Below, one piece after another: positions 1 through 5,975 of a DNA stretch of 7,660 bases. The DNA lies in contig JAUIDL010000033.1 in NCBI GenBank assembly GCA_030428585.1, forward strand, positions 1-7,660, in the 5' to 3' direction. A program made the position numbers and the translations under genes. Each line of letters starts with the position of its first letter. Within the stretch, counting starts at the first letter, position 1. The notes under the pieces were generated by a model. It had not been told where the DNA came from, did not search any database, and saw nothing but the letters and a program-made list of their open reading frames with translations. Source of the stretch: a bacterium (GTDB lineage Bacteria > Patescibacteriota > Saccharimonadia > Saccharimonadales > Saccharimonadaceae).

Positions 1-1128
1 GTCGATGACCTTGACGACGTACTGGGTGGTGGTATTGTTGCCGGAGCTGTTGTCTTATTGGCCGGCCAGCCGGGTATCGGGAAGAGTACGCTGCTGCTGC
101 AAGTCACCGCAACTATAGCCTCAACCGAACCGACACTCTATGTTAGTGGCGAAGAGTCGGCTAGTCAGGTTAAGCTACGTGCCGAACGACTCGGGGCGCA
201 AAAATCAGATAGCTTGTCATTTGCGGCGAGTACGAATGCTAATGACATTGCCGCCAGTATTCGATCGGGTCAGTATAAAGTCGTGATTGTCGACTCGATT
301 CAGACAATGGCGCTCGATGAAATCACCAGTGCGCCAGGGACAGTCAGCCAGATTACTAATAGTAGTAATGTGATTATCCGCGCCGCAAAGGAAAGTGGCA
401 CAGCAGTGATTCTGGTGGGGCATGTCACAAAAGAAGGCAGTATCGCTGGTCCGAAAGTCCTCGAGCATCTCGTTGATGTCGTTCTGCAGTTCGAAGGCGA
501 TCGTTATGGCGGTTTCAAGATAGTTAGAGCCGCAAAGAATCGGTTTGGTTCAACCAACGAGGCGGCGATATTTGAGATGTACGAAGAAGGTCTTCGTGTC
601 GTCGAGAATCCGTCTGCGGCGCTGCTCGCCGAGCGAAATCCAGCCGATGGGTCGGTAGTGCTAGCGACACTTGAAGGAACGCGACCACTGCTGGTTGAAA
701 TCCAAGCCCTTGTCAATACGACCACTTTCGGGTATCCTAAGCGTACTGCCAGTGGCTTTGATCTTAATCGCCTCAACCTGCTTATCGCGGTGATAGAGCG
801 TCGAACAAAACTGAATTTATCAGACAAAGATGTCTACATTAATGTCGTTGGCGGACTCAAACTGAACGATCAAGCAGCTGATTTAGCAATCTGTATGGCG
901 ATTGCGAGCGCAGCCGCAGGTCGTCGGATTGATGATGGGACCGTTGTCTTTGGCGAAGTCGGGCTGGGCGGAGAAATTCGATCAGTCACCGGCATCGACA
1001 AGCGCATTGCCGAAGCCAAGAAACTTGGTTTCACCCGAGCCATCGGTCCAAAAACCTCTTCACACAAAACATTTATGACGGTAGTTAGCGATGTGCGTTC
1101 TGCACTGATTGACTACCTCCAAAAGTAA
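1..1128 (+). CDS. radA: DNA repair protein RadA (Sms), 5'-truncated
   Basis: RadA is a RecA-family ATPase that promotes branch migration and processing of recombination intermediates in the cytoplasm. The frame is open from base 1 (VDDLDDVLGGG...), so the start lies upstream. About 375 residues are visible of a usual ~450; the missing N-terminus should carry the four-cysteine zinc finger. In visible-residue numbering, Walker A (GQPGIGKST) is at 22-30, Walker B (VVIVD) at 94-98 and the RadA signature KNRFG at 179-183. A Lon-protease-like C-terminal domain occupies roughly 220-375, with GGLKLNDQAADLAI near 284 and GEVGLGGEIRSV near 318. I see no serine at the position where Lon has its catalytic Ser, as usual for RadA, where this domain is structural. 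An internal TTG at base 58 could look like a start, but it sits inside the ATPase core and should be ignored. The stop is TAA at 1126-1128. The next gene follows after 12 nt, suggesting an operon. Family identity is very secure. Confidence 0.97.
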   Translation, partial: VDDLDDVLGGGIVAGAVVLLAGQPGIGKSTLLLQVTATIASTEPTLYVSGEESASQVKLRAERLGAQKSDSLSFAASTNANDIAASIRSGQYKVVIVDSIQTMALDEITSAPGTVSQITNSSNVIIRAAKESGTAVILVGHVTKEGSIAGPKVLEHLVDVVLQFEGDRYGGFKIVRAAKNRFGSTNEAAIFEMYEEGLRVVENPSAALLAERNPADGSVVLATLEGTRPLLVEIQALVNTTTFGYPKRTASGFDLNRLNLLIAVIERRTKLNLSDKDVYINVVGGLKLNDQAADLAICMAIASAAAGRRIDDGTVVFGEVGLGGEIRSVTGIDKRIAEAKKLGFTRAIGPKTSSHKTFMTVVSDVRSALIDYLQK

Positions 1129-1133
1129 AGGAA
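1127..1133 (+). promoter_or_regulatory. Ribosome binding site of the PIN-TRAM gene
   Basis: AAAGGAA overlaps the last two bases of the radA stop codon and lies 7 nt before the ATG at 1141. This is good Shine-Dalgarno spacing and supports that start. With only 12 nt between the genes, it implies co-transcription with radA. Confidence 0.7.
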
Positions 1134-1140
1134 TACTATA

Positions 1141-2004
1141 ATGGAATTAATTATTATCGTGCTGCTATTAGTAATTGCGGCTGAAGTGACGTACCTCACC
1201 GCAGGTCAATTACGCAAGCACCGCCACACCCGCCGTGATCAACACCCTATGTTTATGGACACGTCGGTGCTGATTGATGGACGGATTGTATCACTGGCTC
1301 GCTCAGGTTTTGTCACGACAACCGTCTTGATACCACGAAGTGTGATTGGTGAGTTGCAGCTGCTTGCTGACACGGGTGATAGCGACAAGCGAGCACGGGC
1401 ACGCCACGGCCTCGATGTTGTCAAAGAACTACAAGCTATTAAAGAGATTCACGTCGAAATCTTCAATGATGGTGTTTCTGCGCCAGAGGGTGTCGATAAT
1501 CGTCTATTAACTTTGGCGAAGCAACATCAAGGGAGCCTGTGCACCATCGATTACAATCTGAACAAAGTGGCACAGGTTGAAGGTATTCGTGTCCTGAACG
1601 TCAACGAACTGACGAAATCGCTACGCATGGCGTATTTGCCGGGTGAAACGATGGAGCTTGAATTGACGCAAAAAGGCAATGATTCACATCAAGCTGTTGG
1701 TCACCTCCAGGACGGCACAATGGTCGTTGTTGAGCACGCTAGCGCATATGTTGGCAAAACTATGAAGATTGAATTTATTCGGAGTCTCCAGACCGCTGCA
1801 GGGAAAATGATGTTTGCAAAGCTGGTTGATGCTCCGGCTCCAAAAAATAACGTCAAAAACTCTGAGAAGAAACCAGCCGTCAAGGGTCGTCAACCGAAAC
1901 CACAACCAAAACGTCCTCAGCAAAACACTGCAAAGCCAACGCAAAAACGTCAAAAACGTCGCCAGACCAACGAAGATCGTATGGTTGATCTGGCAAATAG
2001 CTAG
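1141..2004 (+). CDS. Membrane-anchored PIN-TRAM domain protein (YacL-like putative RNase)
   Basis: The protein is 287 aa. Residues 3-19 (LIIIVLLLVIAAEVTYL) form one hydrophobic N-terminal segment, then a short basic linker leads into a PIN domain at about 37-160. The expected acidic metal-binding residues are visible: D40 (MDTS), E71 (VIGELQLLAD), D119 (GVDNRLL) and D137 (TIDYNLNKVA). A TRAM domain follows at about 168-228 (DGTMVVVEHASAYVG, then LQTAAGKMMFAK), which in this family is thought to bind RNA. Residues 231-280 are a Lys/Arg/Gln/Pro-rich, probably disordered tail. The arrangement matches Bacillus subtilis YacL, but that protein has several membrane helices and this one appears to have one. 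PIN-TRAM proteins are presumed membrane-associated endoribonucleases; the substrate cannot be told from sequence. The gene follows radA, as yacL does near radA/disA in Firmicutes, but no disA lies between. Its stop shares four bases with the convergent PBP gene. Domain calls are firm; the biological role is inferred. Confidence 0.9.
   Translation: MELIIIVLLLVIAAEVTYLTAGQLRKHRHTRRDQHPMFMDTSVLIDGRIVSLARSGFVTTTVLIPRSVIGELQLLADTGDSDKRARARHGLDVVKELQAIKEIHVEIFNDGVSAPEGVDNRLLTLAKQHQGSLCTIDYNLNKVAQVEGIRVLNVNELTKSLRMAYLPGETMELELTQKGNDSHQAVGHLQDGTMVVVEHASAYVGKTMKIEFIRSLQTAAGKMMFAKLVDAPAPKNNVKNSEKKPAVKGRQPKPQPKRPQQNTAKPTQKRQKRRQTNEDRMVDLANS
1942..1959 (+). repeat. 9-bp tandem duplication in the basic tail of the PIN-TRAM gene
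   Basis: CAAAAACGT occurs twice in a row, in frame, encoding Gln-Lys-Arg twice (residues 268-273). It lies in the low-complexity tail. Read on the minus strand, its A-runs become two U5 runs just after the candidate PBP terminator hairpin. Confidence 0.85.
1943..1994 (-). terminator. Candidate intrinsic terminator of the PBP transcript, inside the PIN-TRAM coding region
   Basis: Bases 1961-1971 (GCCAGACCAAC) pair with 1984-1994 (GTTGATCTGGC) around a 12-nt loop. In minus-strand RNA the one non-Watson-Crick position (1967 with 1988) becomes a G-U wobble, giving an uninterrupted 11-bp stem; in plus-strand RNA it is a C-A mismatch. Beyond the stem in the minus direction come four bases and then U5 at 1956-1952 and U5 at 1947-1943. 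The stem starts 6 nt after the PBP stop codon. The gap before the U-run is longer and the loop larger than in a classical terminator, so this is a reasonable candidate only. Confidence 0.4.
2001..2004. other. Shared palindromic stop of two convergent genes
   Basis: The sequence CTAG carries the PIN-TRAM stop (TAG, 2002-2004, plus) and the PBP stop (TAG, 2003-2001, minus). The two coding regions therefore overlap tail-to-tail by four bases, with no intergenic DNA for a dedicated terminator on either side. Confidence 0.9.
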
Positions 2005-4640
2005 AAGCTACGTGAAGAGCTGTAGTAGCCGTCGTCAGTGGCGGTGATGGTAATATCACCACTTGGATTGCCACTGCCGCTGTAGCGTACCGTGTAACCG
2101 CCGCCTTGGCGGTTTACTTGTTGGTTGACGCCATTGACGGTAACAGTAACTGAATCGAGTGAGAACGTGCCTGAGCTGACATCAAAGTCGATATCCCACG
2201 AGCTTCCTGGTCCAGCGGAAATTGATGCGTTCGATATACTTGGTGGTTGATCGCTACACTTGTGGCGGTTGTCGCTCTTGGTTGCATCGTAGCCAATAGG
2301 GACATTGCTGTAGACATCTTTTTTCGTCACTGGGTCGGTTGATTTGATTACCTCTGCCTCCAACTTGGCCCCCTCCGGTGTACAGGCGGTTGCTTTTCTT
2401 TTCGAGAGTCGGTCGAAGGTGAGCGTGGCGTTGGACTGTCCTTGACTTTTGCTCCACCACGAAGGGTAAACCTCGCCGCCCACGCGCTGAATGCCGTCAG
2501 GCTGCGCGAACCAATCGCCAGATTTCCATTTGTTCTCTTTGGCATATACCGATTTGTGGGCATATTCCATCACGCTCGCGACGATTGGGCTACCGAGCGA
2601 TGAGGTACCGTTTTTCAGGATGGTCGTATCAGGATTTCCTAACCAGACGCCCATGGTTAATGCAGGAGAGTAGCTAAACATCCAGAGGTCCTTGGCGTTT
2701 CCGCCTTTATCGGACGTACCGGTCTTGGTAGCGGTTTTGACACCAGGAATATTCTTGGCTGGGTACATACCTAGGGCAGAACTGGCATTGACGTCGCTGA
2801 GAATGTCAGTCACCACATAGGCTGCTTGAGCGCTGACAATGCGATCGCCTTCAATATCTGACCATTTTTTGAGGGTCTCGCCAGAACTATTCTTTACTTC
2901 AAGCACGGATGACTGAGGTTTGTAGACACCACCACGAGCAAGGGTTGAGTAGGCATTGACCATATCAACTTGGCGGACACCACAGCCACCAATCGCAAGC
3001 GCAAGCCCAGCGGTTTGGTCGTCACCGACGGTACAGTAACTCGCTGCTCCCATGGAACGGATATTATCGAGGGTTGCACCGGCACCACCATTTACATCAC
3101 TGTCATTTATATACATTGCTTTAACGGCAGGGACGTTACGCGAGGTGGCGAGACTGGTGCGGATCGTGACATTGCCAGCATAACGACGGTCGGCGTTCTG
3201 AAGCTTGGCGCCGTAGATGCTATCGATTGGTTCGTCCTTTAAAACCGTTCCTGAGCCGTAATTTGGTTGTCCTTCTGGCTTTTGCTCGAAGAGTTCAGAG
3301 TAGATGAGCGGCTTAACGGAAGATCCTGGTTGAATGTAGGCAGTTGCTGCGTTGTCTTGACCAAAACCACTGTAATTAAAGTCACGCGAACCAACCATGG
3401 CAATGATTTGACCGGTTTGAGAATCCTCGACGGTTGCCGCTCCATTGGTGAATCCTGCGAAGTCAGGGACGTACGAGGCGAACATTTCTTTCATTGATTT
3501 CTCGAGTTTGTTTTGGATACGAACGTCGATGGTTGTAATGACCGTCAAGCCACCTTTACCGACGGTTGCGGCACCGAGTTCTTGCTGCAGTTCGGCGCGG
3601 ACCATTTGGACGAAGTGCGGTGCCTTAATGCCTTCATACTGGCTGGCTTCTGGTTTGACTTTATCTAAGATAGCGACTTCTTTGGCTGCGTCGGCTTGTG
3701 CCTGGGTGATGTAGCCTACTTCTACCATTGAATCGAGGACTTTGTGTTGTCGAGCAATCAGCCCTTCGTGACCAGCAACGTTGTAGGGGTTATAGACGGA
3801 TGGATTTTGCGGGATTGCCGCGAGTAACGATGCTTCAGGGAGAGTGAGGTCTTTGGCGTGTTTTCCAAAGTAGGCCTGGGCTCCTGACTCGGCACCATTA
3901 CGTGGTCCACCGTACGGTGATTCGTTCAGGTATAGCGTCAGAATTTGTTCTTTGTCATACATACGCTCAATTTCAATAGACAGAATCAGCTCTTTAATCT
4001 TGCGAGGAATCCCCCCAAGGCCGCGATCACCGGCTTCATCAGCGAAGAAGACTTGCTTGACCAGCTGCTGAGTGAGGGTTGACCCACCCTGGACTTCACC
4101 TCCGGCAAAGTTATTGACTGCCGCGCGGACGGTACCAGAAATACTGACGCCGTTGTGACTAAAGAAATCACGGTCTTCGATGGCAACGGTCGCTTTTTTG
4201 AGATTGTCGCTGAGTTCGTCGGTATCGACAACCAGTTTATAGTTGCCACCACCTTTGTCTTCCCATAGCGTTTTGCCATTGCGATCCTTATACACAGTGA
4301 CGGTCGACTGCACGCGTTTGTCGATTTCGCCAGGACGGATTTGGTCAAGGTCTTTGCGGAAGTAGGCAAAGAGAGCGCCGGTTAATAATGCCATAACGAG
4401 GATAAAGACACCGGTAATTTTGAGCGCCATGAAAATACCACGTTTGCTGAACCAATACGCCCAGAAACGCTTTGGGTGCATACGATAGAGAGCCCGCTTG
4501 ACCGGGTGCTTAGGCAACGACGCGAGATATTCGGCACGACGTCGCGCTTCAGTATCTTTCTTGGCTTTTCGTTTACGAGTTAGGTTTGCGTACACATTTA
4601 ACTTTTTGCGTTCCGCAGGCTTCTTTTTTGACTTAGCCAC
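2001..4640 (-). CDS. Bifunctional class A penicillin-binding protein (PBP1A type)
   Basis: This 879-residue enzyme would polymerise lipid II glycan strands and cross-link their peptides outside the membrane. Residues 1-67 are a very basic cytoplasmic tail, and about 68-94 form one membrane helix (signal anchor). The GT51 glycosyltransferase domain (about 125-305) shows the EDRDFFSHNG motif with catalytic E155, GGSTLTQQ at 185-192, RKIKELILSIEIER near 213-226 and LTLYLNESPYG near 234-244. The transpeptidase domain (about 395-695) has SSVK with nucleophile S440 and K443, SRN at 500-502 and KTGTS at 639-643, so both activities look intact. Residues about 797-879 form an extra beta-rich, Ser/Gly/Thr-rich, probably Ig-like domain. 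Four cysteines (536, 553, 753, 795) are all extracytoplasmic. The start is GTG at 4640-4638. No in-frame ATG lies just upstream, and M54 or M71 would remove the tail. The gene is divergent from tyrS and convergent with the PIN-TRAM gene. The family is certain; the exact PBP subclass name is not. Confidence 0.96.
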   Translation of the reverse strand: MAKSKKKPAERKKLNVYANLTRKRKAKKDTEARRRAEYLASLPKHPVKRALYRMHPKRFWAYWFSKRGIFMALKITGVFILVMALLTGALFAYFRKDLDQIRPGEIDKRVQSTVTVYKDRNGKTLWEDKGGGNYKLVVDTDELSDNLKKATVAIEDRDFFSHNGVSISGTVRAAVNNFAGGEVQGGSTLTQQLVKQVFFADEAGDRGLGGIPRKIKELILSIEIERMYDKEQILTLYLNESPYGGPRNGAESGAQAYFGKHAKDLTLPEASLLAAIPQNPSVYNPYNVAGHEGLIARQHKVLDSMVEVGYITQAQADAAKEVAILDKVKPEASQYEGIKAPHFVQMVRAELQQELGAATVGKGGLTVITTIDVRIQNKLEKSMKEMFASYVPDFAGFTNGAATVEDSQTGQIIAMVGSRDFNYSGFGQDNAATAYIQPGSSVKPLIYSELFEQKPEGQPNYGSGTVLKDEPIDSIYGAKLQNADRRYAGNVTIRTSLATSRNVPAVKAMYINDSDVNGGAGATLDNIRSMGAASYCTVGDDQTAGLALAIGGCGVRQVDMVNAYSTLARGGVYKPQSSVLEVKNSSGETLKKWSDIEGDRIVSAQAAYVVTDILSDVNASSALGMYPAKNIPGVKTATKTGTSDKGGNAKDLWMFSYSPALTMGVWLGNPDTTILKNGTSSLGSPIVASVMEYAHKSVYAKENKWKSGDWFAQPDGIQRVGGEVYPSWWSKSQGQSNATLTFDRLSKRKATACTPEGAKLEAEVIKSTDPVTKKDVYSNVPIGYDATKSDNRHKCSDQPPSISNASISAGPGSSWDIDFDVSSGTFSLDSVTVTVNGVNQQVNRQGGGYTVRYSGSGNPSGDITITATDDGYYSSSRSF
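2004..2252 (-). other. C-terminal Ig-like/beta-sandwich extension of the PBP
   Basis: PBP residues about 797-879 alternate hydrophobic and polar residues in short strands (for example SVTVTVNGVNQQV and GDITITATDDG) separated by Gly/Ser turns, then end in a Ser/Tyr-rich tip. This pattern fits an extracellular Ig-like or fibronectin-like fold that might contact peptidoglycan or the cell surface. The fold is inferred from the residue pattern only; I cannot assign a named family. Confidence 0.5.
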
Positions 4641-4643
4641 AAT

Positions 4644-4648
4644 CCCTC
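4644..4648 (-). promoter_or_regulatory. Ribosome binding site of the PBP gene (short spacing to a GTG start)
   Basis: On the minus strand GAGGG is followed after only 3 nt (ATT) by the GTG start. The motif is good but the spacing is tighter than the usual 5-9 nt. No better start is available in frame nearby, so GTG is kept with modest certainty. Together with the rare-type start codon this may keep initiation low. Confidence 0.5.
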
Positions 4649-4674
4649 ATTTTCATAAGCTATTTCAGTATCCC

Positions 4675-4702
4675 ATTATACCATTGTTTCGCCTGTCGCA
4701 AG
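4675..4702 (-). promoter_or_regulatory. Promoter of the PBP gene (extended -10)
   Basis: On the minus strand TGG-TATAAT (4683-4675) is a perfect -10 hexamer with the TGn extension. A partial -35 is TTGCGA (4701-4696, spacer 15) or CTTGCG (4702-4697, spacer 16). The predicted transcript start is near 4668, giving a leader of about 28 nt before the GTG. The leader is too short for a riboswitch. Confidence 0.7.
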
Positions 4703-4720
4703 ACACGATTATTTGGTATA
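4677..4720. repeat. Inverted repeat formed by the two divergent -10 elements
   Basis: TATACCA at 4677-4683 and TGGTATA at 4714-4720 are perfect 7-bp inverted copies 30 nt apart. Each contains the TGn extension and the first four bases of one -10 box, so the repeat may simply reflect two promoters of the same type facing away from each other. Confidence 0.75.
4694..4705. promoter_or_regulatory. Small dyad in the shared -35 region (possible operator)
   Basis: TGTC-GCAA-GACA is a perfect 4-bp inverted repeat around GCAA. Its centre (4699.5) almost coincides with the centre of the outer TATACCA/TGGTATA pair (4698.5). It covers the -35 zone of both promoters, where a bound regulator could affect both genes. 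A 4-bp dyad can arise by chance, so this is tentative. Confidence 0.3.
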
Positions 4721-4722
4721 CT
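4714..4722 (+). promoter_or_regulatory. Promoter of tyrS-recG (extended -10)
   Basis: TGG-TATACT is a five-of-six -10 hexamer with the TGn extension. At a 17-nt spacer the -35 position (4694-4699) reads TGTCGC, a poor match, so the promoter would depend on the extension. The predicted start near 4729 gives a leader of about 26 nt, far too short for a T-box such as controls many Firmicutes tyrS genes. Confidence 0.6.
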
Positions 4723-4743
4723 TATCTCTGATAATTACCTAAC

Positions 4744-4747
4744 GGAG
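4744..4747 (+). promoter_or_regulatory. Ribosome binding site of tyrS
   Basis: GGAG lies 7 nt before the ATG at 4755, standard spacing that fixes the start. Confidence 0.75.
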
Positions 4748-4754
4748 AGCGTAT

Positions 4755-5969
4755 ATGGCCCTTTCAGACGAGCTACAGTGGCGTGGGTTTGTAAACCAGA
4801 CGACATTTGGCGACATTACCGACTTAGACAAAGAACCACGCGCTTTCTATTTTGGCGTCGACCCAAGCGCTGACAGTATGACAATTGGCAACCTGGCACC
4901 AGCCATGATGGTGCGCCATTTCATCGAAGCGGGACACAAGGCGTATCTCCTTGTTGGTGGCGCAACCGGTATGATCGGTGATCCTGATGGCAAAAAAGAC
5001 GAACGGAATTTATTGAGTCTTGAAGATATTGATCGCAACAAAAAAGCGATTGCTGCCGAATATCATCAAGTATTAGCGGGGCAAGAGTTTACGGTTGTCG
5101 ATAATTACGATTGGTTCAAAGATATGAACTACCTGACGTTCCTGCGTGATGTAGGTAAAAACGTTGCCCTAAGTCAGATGTTGGGGCGCGATTTTGTCCA
5201 AGCCCGTCTGGGTGAAGGCGGTTCTGGCATTAGTTATGCAGAATTTAGTTATTCATTGATCCAAGGCTATGACTTCTTACATCTGAATCGTACCTATGAT
5301 GTGTCACTCCAGCTGTGTGGGGCTGATCAATGGGGAAACTCGATTGCGGGTGTCGACCTGATCCGACGTATTGAAGGCAAAGAAGCCCACGTCTACTCGA
5401 CACCTCTAGTGGTGAACAAAGCAACCGGTCAAAAATTTGGCAAGAGTGAAGACGGGGCGATTTGGCTAAACCCGAATAAGACGAGCGTTTACAAGTTCTA
5501 TCAGTTCTGGCTGAATGCTGACGATGCCGGGGTAACGGACTACGCCAAAATCTACACGATGCTTTCAAAAGAAGCAATTGAACAGATGCAGCGACAAGTT
5601 GCCGAGAATCCGGCTGGCCGAGAAGCGCAAAAGACGTTGGCGCGTGAAGTGACGACAATTGTGCACGGTGCAGATCGTGCGGCCAGTGCCGAAAAAGTCA
5701 CCGCCGTCCTATTCGGTGGTGCAGACTTTACCAGTCTGACTGATAACGATATTGAACTACTGGCGCAGGAAATTCCGGTTCAACCTTTGGGCGTATCGGT
5801 GATTGAAGCATTAGTGAATGCTGGTGTCGCTAGCAGCAATGGTGATGCACGACGCTTGATGGAATCTGGTGCGGTGTCGGTCAGTGGTGACAAGAAATTT
5901 GAAGATTTCAAACTCGAACATCGTTCATTAATCAAAAAAGGCAAGAATAGCTTCATTCTTGTTCGGTAG
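4755..5969 (+). CDS. tyrS: Tyrosyl-tRNA synthetase
   Basis: This cytoplasmic class I synthetase charges tRNA-Tyr with tyrosine using ATP. At 404 aa it is close to the usual bacterial length of about 420. The Rossmann catalytic core (about 30-235) keeps the tyrosine-pocket residues by alignment to Geobacillus stearothermophilus TyrRS: Y32, D76, Y166, Q170, D173 and Q192 (in ADQWGN). The KMSKS loop is KFGKS at 227-231. The HIGH signature is altered to TIGN at 43-46, and the preceding PTAD is PSAD. An anticodon-recognition helical region follows, and an S4 RNA-binding domain fills about 343-404 (SVIEALVNAGVASSNGDARRL onward). The start is ATG at 4755 with GGAG 7 nt upstream; the stop is TAG at 5967-5969. 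It has its own extended -10 promoter shared back-to-back with the PBP gene, and recG follows after 6 nt, probably in one transcript. Identity is certain. Confidence 0.97.
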   Translation: MALSDELQWRGFVNQTTFGDITDLDKEPRAFYFGVDPSADSMTIGNLAPAMMVRHFIEAGHKAYLLVGGATGMIGDPDGKKDERNLLSLEDIDRNKKAIAAEYHQVLAGQEFTVVDNYDWFKDMNYLTFLRDVGKNVALSQMLGRDFVQARLGEGGSGISYAEFSYSLIQGYDFLHLNRTYDVSLQLCGADQWGNSIAGVDLIRRIEGKEAHVYSTPLVVNKATGQKFGKSEDGAIWLNPNKTSVYKFYQFWLNADDAGVTDYAKIYTMLSKEAIEQMQRQVAENPAGREAQKTLAREVTTIVHGADRAASAEKVTAVLFGGADFTSLTDNDIELLAQEIPVQPLGVSVIEALVNAGVASSNGDARRLMESGAVSVSGDKKFEDFKLEHRSLIKKGKNSFILVR

Positions 5970-5975
5970 CCAGGT

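Noticed and set aside
1109..1142. TTGACT at 1109 and TATAAT at 1137 as an internal promoter at the PIN-TRAM start
   Set aside because: The spacer is 22 nt, too long for a normal sigma-70 type promoter, and a start near 1149 would lie inside the coding region without its start codon.
2043..2060. Hairpin GGTGAT/ATCACC as a terminator for radA-PIN-TRAM
   Set aside because: The stem is only 6 bp and no T-run follows on either strand. It lies in PBP coding sequence and may be chance.
3986..4369. 127-residue minus-strand frame inside the PBP gene
   Set aside because: It is a shifted frame of the glycosyltransferase coding region, where all GT51 motifs lie in the PBP frame.
4730..4735. GATAAT as an alternative -10 for tyrS
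   Set aside because: It has no TG extension and no -35 match at acceptable spacing, and it would leave a leader of only about 13 nt. TGG-TATACT just upstream is better.
5245..5658. 137-residue open frame antisense to tyrS
   Set aside because: It lies wholly inside the conserved tyrS core, shows no recognisable domain and is of odd composition. It is best explained as a shadow.
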